Of a DNA stretch of 64,000 bases, positions 52,264 through 60,181 are shown one piece after another. The position numbers and the translations under genes are program-made. The notes under the pieces are model-generated. The model was given only the letters and a program-made list of their open reading frames with translations. It was not told the origin of the DNA and searched no databases. The stretch is from Methanobrevibacter sp. (GTDB lineage: Archaea > Methanobacteriota > Methanobacteria > Methanobacteriales > Methanobacteriaceae). The DNA lies in the NCBI RefSeq assembly GCF_015062985.1, contig NZ_SUTI01000003.1:81234-145233 (forward strand), given 5' to 3'. The stretch's first letter is position 1. Every line of letters begins with the position of its first letter.

Positions 52264-55200
52264 ATGAATGTAATTGTTCTTGATTCAAATGAAGAATTTT
52301 TACAGTATTTGGATTTAAATCGATTATCTGTTGTTGAAGGGAACAAAAAGTCTTCTATTCGGAAAATTTCTGTTACTTATATTTTTGATACTCTTGAAAA
52401 TGTTGAAAACATATTTAAAGTAGGTAATAAGATTTGGATTTCTGGTGTTAAGCATATGAAGGATTGTTTGTATGTGATAAACACTCCTATTTCAAAAGAC
52501 TTTTTTAAGAATAATCATGTGGTTTTTGATGCAGAAGAGGTTCTTGTGGAGTTGAATTATGCTCCACCTTTCACTCAAACAGAGTTATACCCTGCAAATG
52601 GTTTCACTATTGGAGTTATTAATGGTGAAAATAATGTTTTAATCGATTATGCTTTCTTGGATTTTTGGTTTGGAGATTACTTCAATGTAGGTATTGTTCA
52701 GGATTGTTTAGCAACTCGTATACAAAAAGTTGTGTTGAAAGGAACAATGAACTTAATGAACTTATTAAGACGTATTGAAGATGAAACAGGTAATATTTTC
52801 GTGACCCGATATGAAAAAGATGTTCAAAGCAATGTTATTCACCGTTACTTGGATTTTTTAAACCCTACCCGTGAGAATAATTGGGAATGGAATTATAAGT
52901 TTTTCTTCCCAGAAGATGAACCTGACACATTAAATCCGGATGATATTGAAATTAGATTAACACATGAAAATAATGTGTTGAAATCATGGGATGCTGTGAG
53001 TATTGGCATCAATCCGGATGAAAGTTTGAAAGATTTCAACATAAAATTACAGTATAAAAATAAAAGTTTACTATTAGTTGTTAACTCAAAATCATACAAT
53101 TTTGAGCTTACAGATTATCCAATACATGCTATAACAAGTCAAAATGTGGATATTGGTGAGGGATTTGAAACTATGGAAATGTACAGACAAACATTGAACA
53201 TAGTTTTACCTAACAAGACAATATTTGAAATCTATGATACTGAAAATGAATGTTTGCTCTTTAAACATGAATTAAACCCTCTGATGGGTAACATACAGGA
53301 ACATGTACTTGATGTAGGTTATAATCTTGAAGATGTTGAATTCGAATTGAACGAAGAAGACACCTATACTGCAATAGCACCTATTCTAGGTGGAGGTAAT
53401 AATGATTTAGGCAGATTGGAATTAAACGAGGTAATCAATAACTGGATAGACTTAGAGGTAACTAAAGGTTCAATTATTCCTATGATTGTTGAAAAAATCA
53501 CAGATACTAAAACACCAACTTCTGGTGCAAACTATATCGGTGATTCAGTAGTTGAAGGGCCATATTGGAGCCGACCACAAAAACCAAATGATAATAACAG
53601 TGAAGGTGAGGGAGGATCATATGAATACTTCAAAGGCACCGCATATTGGGCAGCACCATTCACAAAATTAGCCGGGGAAATGTACATCTATGATGACACA
53701 GCTATTGATATTGAGTATTCTCATGTTCGTGGAAAAGCAGACTCCTTGGATGATAGAGGGCCATTGCAACTGCCTAAAATGGGTTATGTGGAAACTTCAG
53801 ACGAAGATCCTTATGCGATTTATAATGATGTTGCAATGAAACTCAAAGATAAGAGAACACCTAAATTTGATATTGAGGTAGATGTTGCTAATTACCAAAA
53901 TGGTGTCTTAAATGATTATGACATCCATGACAGAGTATACTTGAAACTTCCAGGATATAAGGCCTTAATTGTGGCTGTGGTTAGTGAAACAACAAAAAAC
54001 ATACATGATATCACAAAAAACACTATAAAATTAACAAATTATAGTGTTAATAGCAAAGTTCCTCAAGTGGAAACTGAAATATTAGGTGATGCAGTACAAT
54101 TTGAATATCCTGCTAAAGGGACACTTAATGTGGTATTCAAAGATATATATGGGAATCCTTTAGGAGGTAAGTTACTGTCATTCACTAAATATAGTGTGGG
54201 TACGAATACTGGTGAAACTGCAACTAAGAAAACGGACAGTCAAGGTAAAGCTAGTATTGATATGAAATATGATCCTGGAACTTATGAGATTCTTGTTCAG
54301 TTTGGTGGTGATGAGGAGTATGCAGCAGCATCTTCAACAATAGATGTGCTTGTAACAGGTGAGCTACCACAACCTACTACTGAGGAAACAACCACAACAA
54401 CATCAACATCATCCTCTTCAGCAAGTGTTGATTTAACGAAAAACAATTTCAACAGTAAAAAGAAGAAAGTTTGGATTGATGCGGATGGTGGAAGTAACAG
54501 TATGAAAAACAGTGTCGCAAATTTGCTTAGAGCAAAAGGTTGGACTGTTCATGTTGGAGGAACGGGGCCTTCTTATCATTATTCTGATTATTTTAATGTA
54601 ACAAGTGATTATGCAGTTCTCATTACAATGTATAACGGTTTTGACCCTGCGACAATTCGTGAAGCATACAGTTCACGTATACAGAAAGAACTCAAACGAA
54701 AGGGAGTGGAACTGGTAATCATGTTTGACACTCAAACATGGACTGGTGGAATGAAACCATACCGATACGGTGATTTTTCAGGTTATTATTCTAAAAAGGC
54801 ATGGGATGACAACTATTCCACAGGGGATGTATCAATCAGCAATGTAGCAACATATTTCAAGAATAATAACGCAAAATACTGTGCTTACAATACTGCAGAT
54901 GGCCTGGTTAATCAATTCCTTTACGGGGGTTATTTCAAATACAAAGAAGGAACCAAGAAAACAACTACAACTACAACAACTACTCCAGCAACTGAAACCA
55001 GTTTAAATTGGGGAACACCAAAAAGAAGTAGCATTCCTTCATCAGTTAAAAAACAAGCTGAAAATGTTGTTAAAACCGCAGGTGCAAAAACAGCAATGGA
55101 AGCTGCAAAAGCAATAGCATCATGGGTTGCAGCATACATCGGTTATGAATATAAATACAATTTTTATCAATCAACGAGTACAACTTTATCCAGAAAGAAA

Positions 55201-55437
55201 GGAAATTGTTGTTGTCAAACTGATTTAATGTTGGAAATGTGGGATGCTGTGGGAATTCCACGCCAGTTTACTGTGAAATATGTGCATGTTAGTACTGGTA
55301 GTACTGGGCATGTATTCGCAAGTTTAAATGGAACTTATGTGGATCCATGCAAATCAAGTTCACCATGGAACAATTATGTGAAAGGTTATGGTAGTCCGCC
55401 AGGACATCAAACTACTTATCCAACAAAACCATTCTAA
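52264..55437 (+). CDS. Tail-tip protein with C-terminal transglutaminase-like lysin
   Basis: 1057 residues from ATG 52264 (AGAGGTATT upstream; the longer frame starts inside the preceding gene). N-terminal ~600 residues resemble Tal-type tail-tip proteins; ~620-700 one Ig domain; Thr/Ser linker; ~735-890 alpha/beta domain (VWIDADGGSNSMKNSVANLL, MYNGFDPATI); Thr linker; ~920-1057 peptidase with C982-984 in KGNCCCQTD, H1016 in TGHVFAS and D1027 in YVDPC. The C-H-D triad is that of pseudomurein endoisopeptidases (PeiW/PeiP type). Likely punctures the wall at infection. Confidence 0.78.
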   Translation: MNVIVLDSNEEFLQYLDLNRLSVVEGNKKSSIRKISVTYIFDTLENVENIFKVGNKIWISGVKHMKDCLYVINTPISKDFFKNNHVVFDAEEVLVELNYAPPFTQTELYPANGFTIGVINGENNVLIDYAFLDFWFGDYFNVGIVQDCLATRIQKVVLKGTMNLMNLLRRIEDETGNIFVTRYEKDVQSNVIHRYLDFLNPTRENNWEWNYKFFFPEDEPDTLNPDDIEIRLTHENNVLKSWDAVSIGINPDESLKDFNIKLQYKNKSLLLVVNSKSYNFELTDYPIHAITSQNVDIGEGFETMEMYRQTLNIVLPNKTIFEIYDTENECLLFKHELNPLMGNIQEHVLDVGYNLEDVEFELNEEDTYTAIAPILGGGNNDLGRLELNEVINNWIDLEVTKGSIIPMIVEKITDTKTPTSGANYIGDSVVEGPYWSRPQKPNDNNSEGEGGSYEYFKGTAYWAAPFTKLAGEMYIYDDTAIDIEYSHVRGKADSLDDRGPLQLPKMGYVETSDEDPYAIYNDVAMKLKDKRTPKFDIEVDVANYQNGVLNDYDIHDRVYLKLPGYKALIVAVVSETTKNIHDITKNTIKLTNYSVNSKVPQVETEILGDAVQFEYPAKGTLNVVFKDIYGNPLGGKLLSFTKYSVGTNTGETATKKTDSQGKASIDMKYDPGTYEILVQFGGDEEYAAASSTIDVLVTGELPQPTTEETTTTTSTSSSSASVDLTKNNFNSKKKKVWIDADGGSNSMKNSVANLLRAKGWTVHVGGTGPSYHYSDYFNVTSDYAVLITMYNGFDPATIREAYSSRIQKELKRKGVELVIMFDTQTWTGGMKPYRYGDFSGYYSKKAWDDNYSTGDVSISNVATYFKNNNAKYCAYNTADGLVNQFLYGGYFKYKEGTKKTTTTTTTTPATETSLNWGTPKRSSIPSSVKKQAENVVKTAGAKTAMEAAKAIASWVAAYIGYEYKYNFYQSTSTTLSRKKGNCCCQTDLMLEMWDAVGIPRQFTVKYVHVSTGSTGHVFASLNGTYVDPCKSSSPWNNYVKGYGSPPGHQTTYPTKPF

Positions 55438-55440
55438 ACG

Positions 55441-55581
55441 ATGATTATGAAGAATAATGAAGATGTGCATAAAGGTTGTCCTAATAGGCATCACTGCAAG
55501 AAGGATGAGAAACAATGCTGTTATCTGCTATCAAATAATTCTTGTTATTTAGATAGTAAGGATAGTGAGTTGTTTATATGA
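55441..55581 (+). CDS. Small Cys-rich protein
   Basis: 46 residues with KGCPNRHHCKKDEKQCC and NNSCYL: six cysteines and two histidines. Coupled to the next gene. Unknown; no signal peptide. Confidence 0.5.
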   Translation: MIMKNNEDVHKGCPNRHHCKKDEKQCCYLLSNNSCYLDSKDSELFI

Positions 55582-55748
55582 ATGCGGATAATCAAAGATT
55601 ACTTGAGATTAAGAGGTTTAAACAAGGATATGCTAATTTAATGGATAACTCGGGAAGTATTGATGAAATATTAGAATATCAAAGTAAGATTGAAGAGTTA
55701 GAAAAAGAAGAAAAAGAAATTCTGGGAAGATGTGATGTGATAATATGA
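55578..55748 (+). CDS. Small coiled-coil protein
   Basis: 56 residues, helical and Glu/Lys-rich; ATGA overlap both with the gene before and with the endolysin. Not recognised. It may be a holin partner or lysis regulator by position only. Confidence 0.5.
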   Translation: MNADNQRLLEIKRFKQGYANLMDNSGSIDEILEYQSKIEELEKEEKEILGRCDVII

Positions 55749-57511
55749 CTTATCATTTTGGTTATTGGGTTTTCGGTGGAGATATGAAAAAAGTTAATCT
55801 CGAAAACCTCAAAAAGAACGGAACAACAGATTTATTCCTCAATTATTACGCTTTCACAGCACACGGGGAATCAACTGTTGCTGCTTGGATAGAAAAAGCA
55901 AAGGGATTAGGTATTAATGTGCATATTTGGATGCAATGCTTCTACGATGGGAATTGGATTAATCCTAAAACTGCGAATTTATCATCTAAGGTTGCTGAAG
56001 CTATGAAATATGCGCACATGAAAAATGTTGCAGGAGTTCATCTTGATTATCTCAGATATCCAGGTAATGCTTACAAGACTTCCGGTGGTGCAGATGCTAT
56101 CACAGCGTTTGTGAAACAAGTGAAATCTGCTATTCCAAAGGGTATTGTTTTATCTTGTGCAGTAATGCCTGAATCAGATGATAAATATTATTATGGGCAA
56201 GATATAGATGCTCTTGGAAAAATAGTTGATGTACTTATTCCAATGCAATATAAAGGAAATTATTCTGCAGGGAGTAGTTGGTTAACATCAACCACCAAAT
56301 CCTTCAGTGCAAAAGCAACAATATGGTCAGGGTTACAGAGTTATAAATCTGATGATAATCCAACAAAACTATCAGGAGTTGAATTATTGGAAGATGTGAA
56401 AACCTGTTTAAATGCAGGTGCAAAAGGAGCAATAATGTTCCGATTTGGATTAGTTGGAAATTTAAACTATAAATCATTATTACCAAAAAGTAGTGCAAAA
56501 GAAAATGAAGTTAAAGAGGTAGTGTCAGTAGGGAAAACAATAAATAATGGGGATATATTTACCCTTGCAAATACAGTAAAAACAAGTGTTGAAAAAAACA
56601 AAAAATTAGAATCAAGTTTTAAGGTTGGTAGTGTTAGTTATACCTCAAGTGAAGTAGCATATATTTTTAGTTTTGCCATGAATAATTTATCCGCAAATTG
56701 CACAGTTCCTGGTGTAAAAGCTTATGCTTCTGATACAGGAGATAGTATGAATGAGCAGGTTATTCCTTCCGATGTTAAAGACCAAGCTAAACGAATAGTG
56801 AATTATATTAAGCAGAATGGACAATGCCCAGCATATGTTACTACTGTAAAAAGTAAGAAGAGGGCTTCTGTAAAAATGTTTGTTTATGCTTTTGCAAGGA
56901 CTTTGGTTTGGTATAAAAATCATTCAAAGACTTTCCCTGATTATACTACTTACAATACTTCCGCCTTTTCAAGTTCATCAACTACAACTACTACAAAAAA
57001 GAAATACGGCCACGCTACAAAAAGCGGATGTGACAATAGAGGACAAAACAACTCAGTAAACTGCGGTCCACACAGTATTCAGGAATGTATAAGAAACCTC
57101 ACAGGAAAAGTCATTACCCAAAAACAATTAGCATCATGGGCCGGAACGGGTAGTGGTGGTACAGACCATGCTGGCCTCACTACTGCAGTGGCCATGGCAG
57201 CTAAACAACTTGGAGTGAACTTGTCAGTAGAATGGAAAAGCTTCAGTGATGTCGGTTGGTCCGGTATTAAAAAGATTATTAACAGTGATAATCAAGACTG
57301 CATTATCCATAATTTGTATAGGAATAAATGGGGACATTATGAAGTCATAAACAAAGATTACAGTAACTACTGTGATGTACAGAACAGTCTTGGTGACTCC
57401 TGTTCTTCTGGTTGTTATTGTGGTTACGTTGAAGAGAGAAGCCACAGCACATTCCAATCATACATCAACGGAATAAGTCAAAAAAGCGTAATGATCATAA
57501 CAAGGAAGTAG
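55745..57511 (+). CDS. Endolysin: glycosidase-like barrel, pseudomurein-binding repeats and cysteine peptidase
   Basis: 588 residues without signal peptide. Residues 1-245: TIM-barrel glycosidase-like domain with VHLDYLRYP (98-106), resembling the GHL10-type 'H-x-D-x-x-R-Y-P' motif. Residues ~260-400: two pseudomurein-binding repeats, the second with DQAKRIVNYIKQNGQCPAYV. Then a Thr-rich linker and a peptidase with C440 in NSVNCGPHS, H531 in WGHYEVIN and D538, like PeiR/C39-type. It is the virus's lysis enzyme and may cut both glycan and peptide. The peptidase role is likely, the glycosidase role inferred. Confidence 0.82.
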   Translation: MTYHFGYWVFGGDMKKVNLENLKKNGTTDLFLNYYAFTAHGESTVAAWIEKAKGLGINVHIWMQCFYDGNWINPKTANLSSKVAEAMKYAHMKNVAGVHLDYLRYPGNAYKTSGGADAITAFVKQVKSAIPKGIVLSCAVMPESDDKYYYGQDIDALGKIVDVLIPMQYKGNYSAGSSWLTSTTKSFSAKATIWSGLQSYKSDDNPTKLSGVELLEDVKTCLNAGAKGAIMFRFGLVGNLNYKSLLPKSSAKENEVKEVVSVGKTINNGDIFTLANTVKTSVEKNKKLESSFKVGSVSYTSSEVAYIFSFAMNNLSANCTVPGVKAYASDTGDSMNEQVIPSDVKDQAKRIVNYIKQNGQCPAYVTTVKSKKRASVKMFVYAFARTLVWYKNHSKTFPDYTTYNTSAFSSSSTTTTTKKKYGHATKSGCDNRGQNNSVNCGPHSIQECIRNLTGKVITQKQLASWAGTGSGGTDHAGLTTAVAMAAKQLGVNLSVEWKSFSDVGWSGIKKIINSDNQDCIIHNLYRNKWGHYEVINKDYSNYCDVQNSLGDSCSSGCYCGYVEERSHSTFQSYINGISQKSVMIITRK

Positions 57512-57517
57512 ATATCT

Positions 57518-57727
57518 ATGTCTAATTTAGTGAGTTATCGTGAGAAAGTTAATCGTATCAATATTGTTAGAAAATTGAAAAAAGAGCAGGAAAAGATTGA
57601 TGAATTATATGCTCAGGAAGGAGCTACTGATAGGGTAATTGAAATGCAGGCAGAGTTAAATTCTCGAAGGCATGAGTTTGATATTCCTGATGAATCGAAG
57701 AAGGTTTGGAAGAATTTCGTACAGTAA
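57518..57727 (+). CDS. Small helical phage protein
   Basis: 69 residues, charged coiled coil (RKLKKEQEKIDELYAQEG), last gene of the prophage. Follows the endolysin by six bases without a strong ribosome binding site. Function unknown. Confidence 0.6.
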   Translation: MSNLVSYREKVNRINIVRKLKKEQEKIDELYAQEGATDRVIEMQAELNSRRHEFDIPDESKKVWKNFVQ

Positions 57728-58101
57728 TATTCATATTTACGATGATGTACTCTGAATTATGATTAGGCCATCTGTTGAGTACGCAGCGAATGTGGAAAAA
57801 TGAGATGTAAAACTAAAAATAATTTTCGAGAATATACGCTAAGAACCTACGTTTTAAAAAAGAGACCATTTTATATTTGTAGTTGGTGGGACATTATTTT
57901 TTTTTAGTCTCCATTTTATTGAATATTTAATCCTAAGTCATATTTTGGATTATTGAGTAAAAAAAATGTTTGTGGCCAGGGTAGCACTTTTGTGTGTGTC
58001 CTGGTCATATTTTTTTGTTTGTTTGTTTTGTTGCTAACTATTTTTTGTGGAAATGCTTTTATTATATTTATTATATAATATTATAATATAGAGAGCGTCT
58101 A
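57728..58101. other. Right prophage end, non-coding, with terminator
   Basis: About 374 bases with no gene on either strand. It contains the late terminator at 57973-58016 and AGAGAGCGT at 58090-58098, the inverse of ACGCTCTCT at 17090-17098 near attL. Confidence 0.6.
57973..58016 (+). terminator. Late operon terminator
   Basis: TGGCCAGG and CCTGGTCA form an 8-bp stem (one G-U) around a 19-base loop, followed by TATTTTTTTG. A strong hairpin plus T-run at the end of the late genes. Confidence 0.65.
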
Positions 58102-58144
58102 ATAGTCACTACAATATTATCAATATTATATGAGATAGCTATTT
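58102..58144. repeat. Right attachment site (attR)
   Basis: Phage arm 58102-58128 starting ATAGTCACTACAAT, crossover TATGAGA (58129-58135), host half-arm TAGCTATTT (58136-58144). Together with attL it rebuilds attB (9-bp perfect inverted arms) and attP (27-bp arms, 23 matches). Confidence 0.85.
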
Positions 58145-58630
58145 TCTTTTTATTTTCATCACGTTTCCTAAGGTACGTTCGCCAGAGGAATTACTGATGA
58201 ACTGATTCAAATCAACTTCACTTGTTTTTTCAAGAAGTTTAATATTCAAAGCCTTTTCTAATTTTTTTGTAAGCTTGATGTCTGGAGTCATTTTTCCGGT
58301 TTCAATTCTTGTAATGACTGAAACCCTTTCATTGATTTTTTTACCTAAATCTTCGCGAGACCAATCTTTTGATTCTCTTGCCTTTCTGATTTCCATATCA
58401 AAGTTTTCAACCAATTCTTCTGAAGGTTCATCTCTTCTAGAATAATTTCTGTTTCTTGTATTTTGAGAGCCTTTTGATTTAGTTTGTTGTCTGAATTTTG
58501 GTTTAGGAGGTGCTTTTTGGATTTTTCCAAGTTTAGAGCACTCTTTACAAACAACCATAACTGATCCTTCGATTTTAGCTCTTATTGGATTATTTTCTGG
58601 TACAGGTTTACCGCAGATTTCACATTCCAT
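58139..58630 (-). CDS. Multiprotein bridging factor 1-type regulator
   Basis: 163 residues. N-terminal zinc ribbon CEICGKPV...CKECSKLG, a basic linker, then a Cro-type helix-turn-helix (SREDLGKKINERVSVITR, IETGKMTPDIKLTKKLEKAL). This is the archaeal MBF1 layout, a protein thought to link transcription and translation. Host gene; its stop CTA lies inside attR and would abut the stop of the DUF356-like gene without the prophage. Divergent from PAN. Confidence 0.88.
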   Translation of the reverse strand: MECEICGKPVPENNPIRAKIEGSVMVVCKECSKLGKIQKAPPKPKFRQQTKSKGSQNTRNRNYSRRDEPSEELVENFDMEIRKARESKDWSREDLGKKINERVSVITRIETGKMTPDIKLTKKLEKALNIKLLEKTSEVDLNQFISNSSGERTLGNVMKIKRK

Positions 58631-58713
58631 TTTTATCAGTTTCCTCTCGATTTCTATTTAATTATTTATTATTATAGTTATTAATATTTATTAGTATACT
58701 ATAAAATGAATAC

Positions 58714-58765
58714 CTTTAAATAGTTTAAAGTTACAAATTGTTATTAAACTAACATAGTTTAATAA
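58714..58765 (+). promoter_or_regulatory. PAN promoter and 11-bp-arm palindrome
   Basis: CTTTAAATA (58714-58722) fits a TATA box. At 58741-58765 TTATTAAACTA - ACA - TAGTTTAATAA is a perfect dyad with 3-base spacer, overlapping the expected transcription start; TAGTTTAA also occurs at 58721. Operator or leader hairpin. Confidence 0.55.
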
Positions 58766-58792
58766 AATTATCACTAACTGGAGATGAATCAC

Positions 58793-60049
58793 ATGAATGA
58801 TTTCGATGATTTGGAAAATTCTTCAAAAGAACAATTGATTGAAAAGGTAGAATCTCTGCAAGATGAAATTGATTCATTAAGGGAAGAAAAATCCAAAGCC
58901 AAAAGTAACTTAATGTGGAAAGTTAGGAAATTAGAAAAAGATAAAGTCTTAATTGAAAATGAAAAAATCAGACTTGAAAGAGAAACTAAATCATTACGTT
59001 CTGAAGTGGATAGATTTAGATCTCCACCATTAGTTTTAGCTACAATTACTGAAGTTTTAGATGATAATAGAATGACCGTTAAAAGTAGCACAGGTCCTAG
59101 TTTTCTTGTTAACTACTCAAAATTTTTAGATGAAAAATTATTAGTCCCTGGTTCAAGGGTTGCATTGAACCAACAGACATTCGGTATTGTTGAAGTATTG
59201 CCTTCAGAGAAGGATGCAAACGTTTCCGGAATGGAAATCGAAACCAAGCCGGACATGACATATGAACAGATTGGAGGTTTGGACGAGCAGATTATTGAAG
59301 TTAAGGAAACCGTTGAATTGCCGCTGACCGAACCTGAACTGTTTGAAAAAGTGGGAATTGAACCTCCTAAGGGAATCCTGCTGTACGGCCCTCCTGGAAC
59401 TGGAAAAACCTTGCTTGCAAAAGCGGTGGCAAATGAGACAAATGCAACTTTCATCAAGATTGTTGCTTCAGAGTTCGTTAAAAAATACATCGGTGAAGGT
59501 GCAAGGCTCGTTCGTGAAGTATTTGAACTTGCTAAAGAAAAAGCTCCTGCAATCATATTCATCGACGAACTTGATGCCGTTGCAGCAAAAAGGCTTAAAA
59601 GTTCCACAAGCGGAGACAGAGAAGTTCAAAGGACTTTAATGCAACTGCTCGCAGAACTTGACGGATTCGAATCAAGAGGAGATATTGGAATTATCGGCGC
59701 AACCAACAGGCCGGACATATTGGATCCAGCATTATTGCGTCCTGGACGTTTTGACAGATTTATTGAAGTTCCTCTTCCAAACGTGGACGGCAGACGCGAA
59801 ATCCTTAAAATCCACACCAAGAACATGTCCCTTGATGAAGAGGTCGACATCGATCTGCTTGCTGAAATAACAGACGACTTGTCCGGTGCAGATTTAAAGG
59901 CAGTTTGTACTGAAGCGGGTATGTTTGCAATTCGTGAAAAACGTGACAAGATTACTGTAGCCGACTTTATGGATGCTATTGATAAAGTCATGAGCAAAAC
60001 CAAAGAGGACGAATTGTTCAAAACAGAAGCCGGAGTAATGTTCGGTTAA
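58793..60049 (+). CDS. pan: Proteasome-activating nucleotidase
   Basis: 418 residues from ATG 58793 (TGGAGATGA upstream; ATG 58784 lies in that site). N-terminal coiled coil (~1-75), OB domain (~80-140), AAA+ ATPase with Walker A GPPGTGKT (~199-206), Walker B IIFIDELDA (~255), GATNRPDILDPALLRPGRFD sensor/arginine-finger region. The C terminus VMFG is a variant of the HbYX motif (F for Y) that opens the 20S proteasome gate. It unfolds substrates for degradation. Host gene adjoining the MBF1 gene in a divergent pair. Confidence 0.95.
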   Translation: MNDFDDLENSSKEQLIEKVESLQDEIDSLREEKSKAKSNLMWKVRKLEKDKVLIENEKIRLERETKSLRSEVDRFRSPPLVLATITEVLDDNRMTVKSSTGPSFLVNYSKFLDEKLLVPGSRVALNQQTFGIVEVLPSEKDANVSGMEIETKPDMTYEQIGGLDEQIIEVKETVELPLTEPELFEKVGIEPPKGILLYGPPGTGKTLLAKAVANETNATFIKIVASEFVKKYIGEGARLVREVFELAKEKAPAIIFIDELDAVAAKRLKSSTSGDREVQRTLMQLLAELDGFESRGDIGIIGATNRPDILDPALLRPGRFDRFIEVPLPNVDGRREILKIHTKNMSLDEEVDIDLLAEITDDLSGADLKAVCTEAGMFAIREKRDKITVADFMDAIDKVMSKTKEDELFKTEAGVMFG

Positions 60050-60061
60050 TTTTAATAAAAA

Positions 60062-60127
60062 AATAAGCCAATGATGAACCCTATGAGCTCTGATATGTGA
60101 TGAATGATGGGCGAGCTGAGGCTTATT
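60062..60127 (+). ncRNA. C/D box sRNA (rRNA 2'-O-methylation guide)
   Basis: Complete order of boxes: C ATGATGA (60071-60077), D' CTGA (60090-60093), C' GTGATGA (60097-60103), D CTGA (60116-60119). Guides are ACCCTATGAGCT before D' and ATGATGGGCGAG before D, each 12 nt. The ends AATAAGCC and GGCTTATT form a perfect 8-bp stem. Archaeal C/D sRNAs bind L7Ae, Nop5 and fibrillarin and direct methylation at the base paired with the fifth guide nucleotide upstream of each D box. Targets not searched. Confidence 0.85.
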
Positions 60128-60181
60128 TATTTAATCTTTTTTTTGTAAAACTTTATTTAAACCAAAAACTAATAGATTATT

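Larger units (their letters stand above)
17037..58135 (+). mobile_element. Provirus of a tailed archaeal virus, about 41.1 kb
   Basis: Bounded by attL and attR, it contains integrase, regulators, terminase, HK97-type head genes, siphovirus tail genes and pseudomurein-lysing enzymes in one rightward block. All essential morphogenesis genes seem present. It separates two convergent host genes, the DUF356-like gene and the MBF1 gene, that would otherwise meet stop-to-stop. Excision across the crossover would give a circle of 41,092 bp. The gene order resembles methanogen siphoviruses of the psiM2 and phi-mru type as known from the literature; no comparison could be run. Confidence 0.93.
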
